From contig NZ_QNQZ01000004.1 in the NCBI RefSeq assembly GCF_003390935.1, positions 124,001 through 188,000 on the forward strand: a DNA stretch of 64,000 nt, in the 5' to 3' direction. A program made the translations under genes and the position numbers. This document shows positions 9,706 through 17,479 of this stretch, piece by piece (position 1 is the stretch's first letter; each line of letters begins with the position of its first letter). The stretch is from Lewinella sp. IMCC34191 (lineage in GTDB: Bacteria > Bacteroidota > Bacteroidia > Chitinophagales > Saprospiraceae). The notes under the pieces are model-generated. The model searched no databases. It saw only the letters and a list, made by a program, of their open reading frames with translations, and was not told the DNA's origin.

Positions 9706-9956
9706 TCAACTTCACGGTGCCGGAGTCGTATCGGCCCTTTCCACTCCGCGGATGGGTCGATAACCTCGCCGGACTGCGTAATATCGATCCGCCCGGCCAA
9801 TGCCAGTGTTCTTGCGCGCTGTCTGACGGAGTCCATCAGCGGACGCCAATCCTGCGGCGCTAAGCTCCGTGCAACCTCCGATGGGCAAACCGTTTTGCTG
9901 CCGCCCCGTTCTCTGGTACGGGATAATATGTCCGCGTCGATCTCCTCATCCGTCAT
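9702..9956 (-). CDS. DUF3253 domain protein
   Basis: The 84-aa protein is a compact winged-helix-like DUF3253 domain over its whole length, with the family pattern CPSEVAR, then W-R-x-L-M-x-x-VR, AR-x-LA-x-x-G-x-I, and GPIRLR at the end. Function is unknown; the fold resembles small DNA-binding domains. It is transcribed towards the cytochrome gene and shares the last 4 bp with it. Confidence 0.85.
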   Translation of the reverse strand: MTDEEIDADILSRTRERGGSKTVCPSEVARSLAPQDWRPLMDSVRQRARTLALAGRIDITQSGEVIDPSAEWKGPIRLRHREVD

Positions 9957-10025
9957 GCTGGCGCGCTGTTTGTGAACAATCTTGACCGTTAACGGCCTTA
10001 TGTAGGTACATTAAATCATTAAGTT

Positions 10026-10892
10026 ATGCCTACCACGACAGCTAATATTGCCGAAAAATCCGGCACCTATACGATCGGAGACGATATCACGATTCACCGC
10101 CTCGGCTACGGCGCCATGCGGATTACCGGAGATGGCATCTGGGGCCCACCAAAGGATCGCGACGAAGCCATCCGGGTACTGAAGGCAACGCAGGATGTGG
10201 GTATCAACTTCATCGATACCGCCGATAGTTACGGCCCGAATGTATCCGAGGAACTGATTGCCAAAGCCCTCCATCCCTATCCCGACGGTCTCTTGGTCGC
10301 CACGAAAGGCGGACTAGAGCGGACCGGCCCGAACGAATGGCCCGTGAACGGTCGCCCCGAGCACCTCGAAGCGGCCCTGAAGGGAAGTTTGAAGCGCCTA
10401 AAGCTCGAACGTATCGATCTCTACCAACTGCACCGTTTCGACGAAAAGGTGCCCACCGACGAATTTCTTGGCAAACTGGCCGAGCTCCAGCAACAAGGAT
10501 ATATCCGCCACCTGGGCCTGTCGGAGGTCAACGTAGAGCAGATCAAACAAGCGCAGCAACACTTCGAGGTCGTCAGTGTACAGAATAAGTACAGCCTCAC
10601 CGACCGGCAGTGGGAGGACGAGGTGACGTGGACGCGCGAAAACAACATCGCCTTCATTCCCTGGTACCCCCTCGACGCCGGCGCCCTGGAAAATAAGGAT
10701 CTGCAGCGCATCGCCAAGAAGTACGACAGCAGCGTCTACCAGATAGCCCTCGCATGGCTCCTTGCCCACAGCGATAATATCCTTCCCATCCCCGGCACCA
10801 GCTCGGTCAGTCACCTGAAAGAGAACACCCAGGCTGCAGCCATCGAACTCGAAGATGAGGACGTGCGGACTTTGGATAGTCTTCAGGGTTAG
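10026..10892 (+). CDS. aldo/keto reductase
   Basis: The 288-aa protein is a NADPH-dependent aldo/keto reductase of the short type. The catalytic tetrad is visible: Asp and Tyr in FIDTADSYG, Lys in VATKGGL and His in YQLHRFD. Near the C-terminus, IPGTSSVSHLKENTQA is the cofactor-binding segment. Such enzymes reduce aldehydes or ketones to alcohols in the cytoplasm; the natural substrate is unknown. It stands alone, divergent from DUF3253 and convergent with the glycosidase. Confidence 0.93.
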   Translation: MPTTTANIAEKSGTYTIGDDITIHRLGYGAMRITGDGIWGPPKDRDEAIRVLKATQDVGINFIDTADSYGPNVSEELIAKALHPYPDGLLVATKGGLERTGPNEWPVNGRPEHLEAALKGSLKRLKLERIDLYQLHRFDEKVPTDEFLGKLAELQQQGYIRHLGLSEVNVEQIKQAQQHFEVVSVQNKYSLTDRQWEDEVTWTRENNIAFIPWYPLDAGALENKDLQRIAKKYDSSVYQIALAWLLAHSDNILPIPGTSSVSHLKENTQAAAIELEDEDVRTLDSLQG

Positions 10893-10896
10893 GGTG

Positions 10897-10978
10897 TAGG
10901 ATATAGGTCATAGGATATAGGTCATAGGGTATAGGCTGTCGGCTGCGGGCCTATACCCTATTACCTATTACCTATATC
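10897..10978. terminator. repeat-built inverted repeat between convergent genes, probable bidirectional terminator
   Basis: A 14-bp unit (TAGGATATAGGTCA) occurs twice in tandem at 10897-10924, followed by a third partial copy. The third copy forms a perfect 12-bp inverted repeat with 10949-10960 (TAGGGTATAGGC / GCCTATACCCTA), and the flanks continue the pairing imperfectly to about 10978. It fills the whole gap between the aldo/keto reductase and the glycosidase. There is no clean T-run, so termination is inferred from the stem and position. Confidence 0.55.
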
Positions 10979-12253
10979 CTATTCCTTAGCTACAAAAACC
11001 CGCCACGCCCAGGGCTGTAGTGCGACCTCCTCCCCCTCCGAGATCTCCTGCTCGGCTCCGGTCAGGCCGTCGCGGTAGGTGCCCGGATAGAGCGTTTCCG
11101 AAAAGCGCACTTCCCGCGTTTCACCGCAAAAATTGAAAATGGCGAAGATTTTGCCGTTGTCGTCCTGACGAACGAAGCTGAGGACTTCGGATTCGTAGTT
11201 ATTCGGTACCCGGATCATCGTGGCACCGTGGGGTGCATTGGCCAGGGCCGTGTGTTCTTTTCTGAGGGTGATGAGTTTACGGAAGAGACCGGCAAACTCG
11301 TGCTCTTTCCACTCGATCGGGTCTTTGCGGAAGAAGGCCAGCCGTTTGTCCAGTCCGGCTTCCTGACCGTTGTAAATGAGGGGGATGCCTTCTCCGATGA
11401 ATGAAAGTGCGATGCAAGCCTCTAAGCCATCACCGAGCATTTCGTACATGGTACCCTCCCAGGCGTTTTTGTCGTGATTGTCGGTGAAGGTGAGCCGCAT
11501 GGCGTCCGCCGGCCAGGCGCGCTCGTTCCAGGAGTAGTAGACGAACAAGGCCCCTACCCCATCCTTGCCGTGGGTGATGCGGTGAAGGGTTTCGTGCCAG
11601 CTCCACGCGTAGGTGGCATCGAAGGCACCGCGGTGCAGGTCCCGTGCCTCCCATTCGGCAAGCATAAAGACCGGTTTGATCGCGTCGAGTCGTTCGCGCA
11701 CGGCCTCCCAGAAGACCGTTGGCACATACCCGGCCACGTCGCAGCGGTAGCCGTCGATGTCGCATTCGCGTACCCACCATTCCATAACGTCGAGCATGTA
11801 GTTGCGGGTACCCTCTTGCCAGTAGTCGAGGTCGATGATGTCCGACCAGTCCCACCAGGGCGTAGGTCGGAAATCGCCCTTGTAGTCGCGGGCGTACCAA
11901 TCGGGGTGCTCATCGACCAGGACGTTGTCCCAAGCCGTGTGATTAGCTACCCAGTCGAGGATGACGTACATCCCCTGCTCGTGGGCCTGCCGGACGAAAT
12001 CTTTCAGATCGTCCAGGTCACCGAATTCCGGATTTACGCCGTAGTAATCCTTGATCGAATACGGGCTTCCCAGCTCCCCCTTCCGATTCTTCTCTCCGAT
12101 GGGATGGATCGGCATGAGCCACAGGATATCCACGCCGAGGTCCTTCAGGCGGGGAAGTTCCCCGGCGGCGGCGACAAATGTCCCCTCCGGGGTAAACTGA
12201 CGGGTATTGATTTGGTAGAGGACGGCATTTTGGGACCAATCGGGGTGTTGCAT
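10979..12253 (-). CDS. GH13 alpha-amylase-family glycosidase
   Basis: The 424-aa enzyme is a single-domain GH13 TIM barrel without a signal peptide, so probably cytoplasmic. Conserved regions are in order: VILDWVANHT (region I), GYRCDVAG with the nucleophile Asp (region II), MLAEWEARD with the acid/base Glu (region III) and TDNHDKN with the stabilising Asp (region IV). A short C-terminal beta domain follows. It should cleave or transfer alpha-glucosidic bonds of maltodextrins; the precise subfamily is not clear. Confidence 0.93.
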   Translation of the reverse strand: MQHPDWSQNAVLYQINTRQFTPEGTFVAAAGELPRLKDLGVDILWLMPIHPIGEKNRKGELGSPYSIKDYYGVNPEFGDLDDLKDFVRQAHEQGMYVILDWVANHTAWDNVLVDEHPDWYARDYKGDFRPTPWWDWSDIIDLDYWQEGTRNYMLDVMEWWVRECDIDGYRCDVAGYVPTVFWEAVRERLDAIKPVFMLAEWEARDLHRGAFDATYAWSWHETLHRITHGKDGVGALFVYYSWNERAWPADAMRLTFTDNHDKNAWEGTMYEMLGDGLEACIALSFIGEGIPLIYNGQEAGLDKRLAFFRKDPIEWKEHEFAGLFRKLITLRKEHTALANAPHGATMIRVPNNYESEVLSFVRQDDNGKIFAIFNFCGETREVRFSETLYPGTYRDGLTGAEQEISEGEEVALQPWAWRVFVAKE

Positions 12254-12452
12254 AGGCAGGGGGTAGGGAGTAAGGGGCAGTAATTAGGGGTGTAGAAAGC
12301 AGGTTACGCGTTTTATAATGGGAGATCGCGGTGGTAAATCAGTCAAGGCCGTCAGCATGAAGGTATGTCCAGCTGCAACCCGTCACCTACGTCCACTAAC
12401 CTATACAGTCCTCTAGCCGTACAGAAGTTCTATCTTTCCGAAAAGATCGAAC

Positions 12453-13217
12453 ATGCAGCGTAGAAAATTCATTCGGGCGGGAGCCGCGGGAGCCATGGCC
12501 GTAGCGGGAAGTCAACTGGCCGCCACCCCACGTCCAAACCAAGTGGCGGAAAAGGAAATCATCGAATGGCGGGTATACGAGATGGCCTGGGGAGGGAATC
12601 AGGGTCTCTTACGCAGTCATCTACTGGATACGCTTCAACCTGCGCTCCGCCGCAAAGGTGCTACTCAGTTTGCGCTGTTTACGGAATACGGCGATAGCAA
12701 CCCCGTCAAGTTGCACGCCATGATTGCTTACCGGGATGCCGCCGCCTACCTCGCCGCGCAATCGCTCGGAGATGACCAAGAATTTAAAACCGCGTCGGAA
12801 TCTTACGATGCAGTAGGTGCCGGACAGCCCATCTATGCGCGGTACTCCTCCTGGCTGATGAATGCCTTCGACGGCATGCCGCAGTCGGTCGCTACGGACC
12901 CGGAGGCCGGCGTATTCGAGCTACGTATCTACGAAGGGTACTCGGAAGATGCCACGCGGCGCAAGATCCGCATGTTCAACGAGTTCGAAGTGGACATATT
13001 CAAGGATACCGATCTGGATGCCGTTTTCTACGGAGATATGATCGCCGGCCCCTACCGGCCTGCGCTGGTCTACCTCCTGCAGTTCGCCGATATGGAGGAA
13101 CGCGATGTCAACTGGGGGAAATTCGGTAGTCACCCGGAGTGGAACCGGATCAAGGATTTGCCGGAGTTTGCGGATTCGGTCAGCAATATTCGCCGCATCT
13201 TTCTCAAACCCGTATAG
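12453..13217 (+). CDS. Tat-exported NIPSNAP family protein
   Basis: The 254-aa protein begins with a twin-arginine-type leader (MQRRKFIRAGAAGAMAVAG), so it is probably exported folded. The rest is two ferredoxin-like NIPSNAP domains: one from about residue 38 (IIEWRVYEMAWGGN) and a second from about 150 (VFELRIYEGYSEDATRRKIRMF), ending FADSVSNIRRIFLKPV. NIPSNAP proteins are dimeric alpha-beta barrels of unclear function. It is a single-gene unit; a TATCTTTC box at about 12431-12438 is a possible weak -7 element. Confidence 0.88.
   Translation: MQRRKFIRAGAAGAMAVAGSQLAATPRPNQVAEKEIIEWRVYEMAWGGNQGLLRSHLLDTLQPALRRKGATQFALFTEYGDSNPVKLHAMIAYRDAAAYLAAQSLGDDQEFKTASESYDAVGAGQPIYARYSSWLMNAFDGMPQSVATDPEAGVFELRIYEGYSEDATRRKIRMFNEFEVDIFKDTDLDAVFYGDMIAGPYRPALVYLLQFADMEERDVNWGKFGSHPEWNRIKDLPEFADSVSNIRRIFLKPV
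12638..12653 (-). repeat. copy F of 16-bp dispersed repeat, inside the NIPSNAP gene
   Basis: The complement of this stretch is an exact GCGGCGGAGCGCAGGT. It lies within the NIPSNAP coding sequence (residues around LQPALRRKG), in a different reading frame from the other coding copy at 63392. Confidence 0.65.
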
Positions 13218-13397
13218 TCCGGCACTGCCCGTGGATGGGTGAGTTCGATCCACGAAATACGCAGCCTACCCGCGATCCCTTGCCCCTCGTTTCTGGTAAT
13301 ATCTATCCAGGTAGTCAGCCCTGCCTCAGCCAATCGTCTGATAGTGAATCAGTGCGGCAAGCCGCATCCTTCCGAAAATATCTTCAGGGGCCCACTG

Positions 13398-13429
13398 TTT
13401 GGTAGAGTTAAACGGACGCTTTATCTTTG
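13398..13429 (+). promoter_or_regulatory. promoter of the tRNA-Met gene
   Basis: A TTTG at 13398-13401 and a perfect TAnnTTTG (TATCTTTG) at 13422-13429 are separated by 20 bp, matching the Bacteroidota -33/-7 promoter. It lies about 50 bp before the tRNA and is the most complete promoter seen in the window. Confidence 0.75.
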
Positions 13430-13480
13430 CAGCCGCTTCCGGAAACCATGGGGTTAACTGACCCAGCGGCGAAGGATAAT

Positions 13481-13554
13481 GGCGCGGTAGCTCAGCCGGT
13501 TAGAGCGCAGGATTCATAATCCTGAGGTCGGGTGTTCGAGTCACCCTCGCGCTA
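13481..13554 (+). tRNA. tRNA-Met (CAT anticodon), probably elongator
   Basis: The 74-nt sequence folds as a full cloverleaf. The acceptor is GGCGCGG/TCGCGCT (with G-U at both ends), the D arm GCTC/GAGC, the anticodon stem CAGGA/TCCTG with loop TTCATAA (anticodon CAT), and the T arm GGGTG-TTCGAGT-CACCC. The discriminator is A and no CCA is encoded. The initiator's C1-A72 mismatch and triple G-C anticodon stem are absent. A lysidine-modified tRNA-Ile2 also has CAT and cannot be fully excluded. Confidence 0.93.
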
Positions 13555-13560
13555 CGATAA

Positions 13561-13597
13561 TGGCCCGTCGACGAATCGTCGGCGGGCCATTTTTTTT
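13561..13597 (+). terminator. intrinsic terminator after tRNA-Met
   Basis: TGGCCCGTCGACGA pairs with TCGTCGGCGGGCCA around an AA loop, with one mismatch, followed by a run of eight T. It starts 6 nt after the tRNA and is a textbook Rho-independent terminator. Confidence 0.9.
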
Positions 13598-13659
13598 GCT
13601 TGCGGTTTACAAAGAAGCCAGATCCTGATGAAGATCAGGTTTTTACCGGTTGCTGCGCG

Positions 13660-14622
13660 CTACGCCACCTGTTCCGCAATAGCCTGAATGGTAGAGCTGT
13701 CCCCCATCGTGTAATAGTGCAGACACGGGACGCCCCGTTCCTTCAGTTCTTTGCTCTGAGCGGCGCACCATTCGATACCGGCCTGGGTCCGGGCCTCGGC
13801 GTTCTTTGCTTTGGAGACTTCGCTGACCAACTCGTCCGGCAGGTCGACGTGGAACAGGCGCGGCAGCGAATTCAGCTGGTACAGCTTGGTCACCGGCTTC
13901 AGTCCCGGTACAATGGGGACGTTGATGCCCACCTTCCGGCAGGCGTCGACGTAGTCGAAGTACTTCTGGTTGTCGAAGAACATCTGGGTGACGATGTAGT
14001 GAGCGCCCGCGTCGACTTTTTGCTTCACGTAGCGTAGATCGTGATCCAGGTTAGCAGCTTCGAAGTGTTTTTCCGGGTAGCCCGCCACGCCGATGCAGAA
14101 GTCGGTCTTGCTCGCGTGTTCGCCTTTGATGAGTTCGTCCAGATACTTACCCTCGTTCATTTCCACGATCTGCCCTACCAACTCACAGGCATAATTGTGG
14201 CCGTCGTCCTCGGGTACGAAGCGCCCCTCGAACTTCCGCGCGTCGCCCCGCAGGGCCAGCACGTTTTGCACGTCGAGAAAGGCCAGGTCGATCAGGGCAT
14301 TCTCGGTATCCTGCTTGGTAAAGCCGCCGCAGAGCAGGTGCGGCACGGCATCCACCCCGTAGCGGTGCATGATGGCCGCGCAGATCCCCACGGTGCCCGG
14401 CCGCTTGCGAATGGCGGTCTTTTCGTAGTAGCCACTCGCACGCTTTTTATACACGTACTCCTCCCGGTGATAGGTCACGTCAATGAAGGGCGGCTTGAAT
14501 TCCATCAGCGGATCCAGCGTATCGAAGATGGCCTGCATGCTTCCCCCCTTCAGCGGCGGAAGGACTTCAAAACTGATCAAGGTCTGGCCGTCGGCCTTTT
14601 CAAAATGCTCGGTTACTCGCAT
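13660..14622 (-). CDS. metF: methylenetetrahydrofolate reductase
   Basis: The 320-aa enzyme reduces 5,10-methylene-THF to 5-methyl-THF with FAD, feeding methionine synthesis. Family signatures are ISFEVLPPLKGG near the start (catalytic Glu), FIDVTYH, VLALRGDA, GVAGYPEKH and a long YIVTQMFFDNQKYF segment for FAD binding. I chose the ATG at 14622 (MRVTEHFEK). The open frame extends 58 codons further upstream, but that part is translated intergenic repeat and lacks homology to the family. The gene is preceded by the array at 14640-15190. Confidence 0.95.
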   Translation of the reverse strand: MRVTEHFEKADGQTLISFEVLPPLKGGSMQAIFDTLDPLMEFKPPFIDVTYHREEYVYKKRASGYYEKTAIRKRPGTVGICAAIMHRYGVDAVPHLLCGGFTKQDTENALIDLAFLDVQNVLALRGDARKFEGRFVPEDDGHNYACELVGQIVEMNEGKYLDELIKGEHASKTDFCIGVAGYPEKHFEAANLDHDLRYVKQKVDAGAHYIVTQMFFDNQKYFDYVDACRKVGINVPIVPGLKPVTKLYQLNSLPRLFHVDLPDELVSEVSKAKNAEARTQAGIEWCAAQSKELKERGVPCLHYYTMGDSSTIQAIAEQVA

Positions 14623-14639
14623 AGTAGACGGGCTCTCGC

Positions 14640-15190
14640 CCTTATTAGAGGGCCTACGGCCCGGTAGAGGCCTGCGGCCGGAGAGACTCGCTTCGCTCGC
14701 GGTAGACGCAGGCCACAGCCAGTGCCACCCGTAAGCAGGCCCTTCATTTTTTGGGGAATCAAAAGTACGTAACCTCCCCCGGAACAATTCGTTCAAGCCC
14801 CTTCCCCCCCATTACCGCGACCGCAGGGAGCTCTACCGACGAGCAATGCGAGTCCTCTACCGGCAGTCAAACAAAGCAACAAGGCCCTCTACCGCGACCG
14901 CAGCGAGCTCTACCGACGAGCAATGCGAGTCCCCCAATGGCAGTCGAGCAATGCGAGAATGCCCTCTACCGCAAGCGCAGCGAGTCTCTACCGACGAACG
15001 AAGTGAGTCCTCCAAACGTGAGCGCAGCAAGTCTCTACCGACGAACGAAGTAAGTCCTCTAAACGCGAGCGCAGCGAGTCTCTACCGACGAACGAAGTAA
15101 GTCCTCTAAACGCGAGCGCAGCGAGTCTCTACCGACGAACGAAGTAAGTCCTCTAAACATGAGCGCAGCGAACCTCTAAGACGAGCGCAG
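14640..15190. repeat. degenerate tandem/inverted repeat array, family 1 (47-bp period)
   Basis: The gap between metF and the MoxR ATPase is filled with repeats built from two modules, TCTACCGACGAACGAAGTAAG and CGAGCGCAGCGAG. From about 14960 to 15170 they recur with a 47-bp period in four to five nearly identical copies; to the left they are more diverged. At 14685-14706 the same module appears in inverse orientation. The array's right end enters the last codons of the ATPase gene (SLRSS). The same modules form the array at 58805-59114. Short open frames here are low-complexity translations, not genes. Confidence 0.85.
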
Positions 15191-16255
15191 CGACTCAAAC
15201 AACCCTTCCCACCCCTTCCGGTTCCGCACCACCACGTCCACGTACTCCCGCCACACGGCGCCGTCCTGCTCGGGATCCTTGACGACCGCGCCCGACAGAC
15301 TGGCCGCCAGGTGCTCGGTTTCGATATCGCCGTTGCCGAAGTGATGACTGAGCGCCCGGCTCTGATTGACGACGGAAATCGCTTCCGCGGTGGACAGCGT
15401 CGAACTCGGGGATTTTAGTTGCGTACGCCCGTCCTCGGTGCGGCCGTTGCGCAGCTCGCGGAAAATGGTGACCAAGCGAGTGATCTCCGTTGCCGCATCC
15501 TGCTTGACCGGGGGAAGTTGCATCCGCTCGGCGGCGGCGCGGCTCCGGTCGGTGACAATACGCACCTCTTCCTCCAGGGTGGCGGGCAGGGGCATCACGA
15601 CCGTGTTGAAGCGGCGACGCAGGGCGCTGGACAGTTCGTTGACGCCGCGGTCGCGGTCGTTGGCCGTAGCGATGACGTTGAAGCCGCGGCGGGCCTGGGT
15701 CTCCCGGTTCAGTTCGGGGATCGGGAGGATCTTTTCGGATAAGACGGTGATCAGGGCATCCTGCACGTCACTCGGTACCCGGGTCAGCTCCTCGATGCGG
15801 ACCAGCTTTCCCTCCCGCATGCCCATCATCACCGGACTTGGCACCAGGGCTTCCTCACTCGGCCCCTCGGCCAGCAGGCGGGCGTAGTTCCAGCCGTAGC
15901 GGAGGGCATCCTCGCTCATGCCGGCCGTTCCCTGGACCAGCAGGGTGGAATCTCCGCTGATGGCGGCTGTTAAATGCTCGCTGACCCATGTCTTGGCCGT
16001 ACCGGGGACACCCACCAGGAGAAGGGCACGGTCCGTGACCAAACTGGCTACGGCTACCTCGATGAGGCGGCGGTCGCCGAAGTATTTGGGGGTAATTTCC
16101 GTGCCATCGTCGAGCGTATCGCCCATAATGTAGCGGACGACCACCGTCGGGCTCAGGCGCCAGCCGTCGGGTCGTACGCCCTCGTCCACCTTTTCCAGGG
16201 CGGTAAGTTCGTCGGCGTAGGCGTCTTCGGCGTGGGGACGGAGGATTTCATTCAT
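15176..16255 (-). CDS. MoxR-type AAA ATPase, YehL-like
   Basis: The 359-aa protein is a single AAA+ domain of the MoxR group. Walker A is GVPGTAKT (about 81-88), the Walker B region reads KLVRIEELTR with a Glu-Glu, sensor 1 is VIATANDRDRG, and the arginine finger lies in SSALRRRFN. This degenerate Walker B and the fold around MSEDALRYGWNY fit the YehL subfamily, whose partners are a DUF5682 (YehM-like) and a VWA (YehP-like) protein. Both partners are in this window, but about 25 kb away (40983-45793). Locally the gene follows DUF6702 by 5 bp. The last residues (ESLRSS) are encoded by a unit of the adjoining repeat array. Such ATPase/VWA pairs act as chaperone-like remodelers; the target is unknown. 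Confidence 0.85.
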   Translation of the reverse strand: MNEILRPHAEDAYADELTALEKVDEGVRPDGWRLSPTVVVRYIMGDTLDDGTEITPKYFGDRRLIEVAVASLVTDRALLLVGVPGTAKTWVSEHLTAAISGDSTLLVQGTAGMSEDALRYGWNYARLLAEGPSEEALVPSPVMMGMREGKLVRIEELTRVPSDVQDALITVLSEKILPIPELNRETQARRGFNVIATANDRDRGVNELSSALRRRFNTVVMPLPATLEEEVRIVTDRSRAAAERMQLPPVKQDAATEITRLVTIFRELRNGRTEDGRTQLKSPSSTLSTAEAISVVNQSRALSHHFGNGDIETEHLAASLSGAVVKDPEQDGAVWREYVDVVVRNRKGWEGLFESLRSS

Positions 16256-16260
16256 GCAGC

Positions 16261-16752
16261 TCAGAAGGTTTCGGCGGAAGAGGGCTTGTTGCGGTCCATC
16301 AGCATCGTCGCTACCCGGCGTTCGCCGTCATAGAGCTTAACGATATTCTTCTGGTCGGCGTAGTACTCGGTCAACACACTATTCTCCACCGTGATGCCTT
16401 CCGGATCGGCGACGTCGTTGGCCGCCAGGTAAATCCATAGGCCGTGCATATCGTCCTCCAGTTCGTAGCCGATCATCTCCACGGGCAGGCGTTCCCCGTT
16501 CCAGTCGATCCGGAAGTGCTTATCGAGGTAGGCAGTCAGGAAACGTTCGGCCTCGGCGTGCTCCTTGGGGGTGCCGAGTCGGAGCCGGGGTGCCCCGGCC
16601 TCTTCCATCGCTTCCTCGATGTCGTCGACGAAGACCTGCATTTCGATTTGCAGCTGGTTGCGATCGGCAACGTAGCGGACATTCGTTTTACTGACGTGGT
16701 AGTCGTGGACGGGCGGAGCAAACAGCAGCAGAAGAGATAAAAGCAGCAGCAT
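16261..16752 (-). CDS. secreted DUF6702 family protein
   Basis: The 163-aa protein has a very short hydrophobic leader (MLLLLSLLLLFAPPVHDYHV) and then the DUF6702 pattern: HDYHVSKTNVRY, QLQIEMQVFVDDIE, and a C-terminal LYDGERRVATMLMDRN. The family is a predicted periplasmic beta-sandwich of unknown role, common in Bacteroidota. It is the first gene of a two-gene unit with the MoxR ATPase. Confidence 0.82.
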   Translation of the reverse strand: MLLLLSLLLLFAPPVHDYHVSKTNVRYVADRNQLQIEMQVFVDDIEEAMEEAGAPRLRLGTPKEHAEAERFLTAYLDKHFRIDWNGERLPVEMIGYELEDDMHGLWIYLAANDVADPEGITVENSVLTEYYADQKNIVKLYDGERRVATMLMDRNKPSSAETF

Positions 16753-16781
16753 GGGGTATCAATTAGGGCAACGGACACAAA

Positions 16782-16809
16782 AATAGCCCGCTGCGGGCAA
16801 CGGGCTATT
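16782..16809. terminator. hairpin between secreted protein gene and DUF6702
   Basis: AATAGCCCG pairs perfectly with CGGGCTATT around a 10-nt loop. It lies downstream of the gene at 16844-17308 on the minus strand, whose transcript would end in a short T-rich stretch (complement of ACACAAAA), so it is a likely terminator for it. Confidence 0.65.
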
Positions 16810-16843
16810 AGAACGATACGTCGCGGGGGACGGTTGGATGGTG

Positions 16844-17308
16844 TTACTCTTCCAGCTGGTAGTACAGCACGAGCTCAATGGAATCGGTGGCTGCGCCGTC
16901 GGCGCGGTCGAATCCCTTGCTGACAAGGTAGCGGCCCATGCGTTCGGTCTCCTCGAGGAGGGCGCGATCGCCCGCCACCTTCATCTGTCCACTGACCGGG
17001 GCACCCTGTGTTTTGTCGGGAGCGACGACGGTCAGATTCATCGGGTCGGCGACGCTTACCTGATTCGTGAGGGGCATGGCTTTGAAGTCGGAACCGTCCT
17101 CATTGACGTAGATTTTCAGCAGGTAAGGGCCGGTACGCCGCGACTCCAGTGCCGCCGGCGGATAGATGACCGTACCGTAGACGGTCTTAACCAAGTGTTT
17201 CTGCGGAGAGTCGCCATCGGCGGCACCCCGTAGCGCGGGTTTGGCCTGCTGGGCGGCGAGGGGCAGGGTGAAGATCGCCAGGAGTAGGGCATAAGTCAGT
17301 TTCCGCAT
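16844..17308 (-). CDS. secreted TonB-C-like protein
   Basis: The 154-aa product begins with a signal peptide (MRKLTYALLLAIFTLPLAAQQ); an alternative ATG lies 10 codons upstream at 17338. The mature part starts with a segment TVIYPPAALESRRTGPYLLKIYVNEDGS, which resembles the first strands of the TonB C-terminal domain, and ends IELVLYYQLEE. Two M56 proteins encoded just upstream end in the same kind of domain, suggesting a shared module. No family can be named with confidence. Confidence 0.65.
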   Translation of the reverse strand: MRKLTYALLLAIFTLPLAAQQAKPALRGAADGDSPQKHLVKTVYGTVIYPPAALESRRTGPYLLKIYVNEDGSDFKAMPLTNQVSVADPMNLTVVAPDKTQGAPVSGQMKVAGDRALLEETERMGRYLVSKGFDRADGAATDSIELVLYYQLEE

Positions 17309-17455
17309 CAGCTGCGGGGATCGAAAAAAGCGTGTCATAGTGTCCAGTTATATTTCGGTAGGCTATCAACCCGCATCCCCTGCCGATTGATCAGACCGCT
17401 TACTGATTTTGGCTGTCGGGAGTGGGACAGCCCACCGTTTTACGAAAAGGCTTCT

Positions 17456-17471
17456 ACCTGCGCTCCGCCGC
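17456..17471 (-). repeat. copy B of 16-bp dispersed repeat
   Basis: The complement is an exact GCGGCGGAGCGCAGGT, extended by TAGAA as in copy C. It lies 9 bp beyond the stop codon of the downstream M56 gene. Confidence 0.7.
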
Positions 17472-17479
17472 GAAAAGCA

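Noticed and set aside
13481..13554. Initiator tRNA-fMet
   Set aside because: No C1-A72 mismatch and no three consecutive G-C pairs in the anticodon stem.
14751..15100. Two overlapping Ser/Arg-rich frames as small genes
   Set aside because: They are translations of the repeat array and have no family or start signal.
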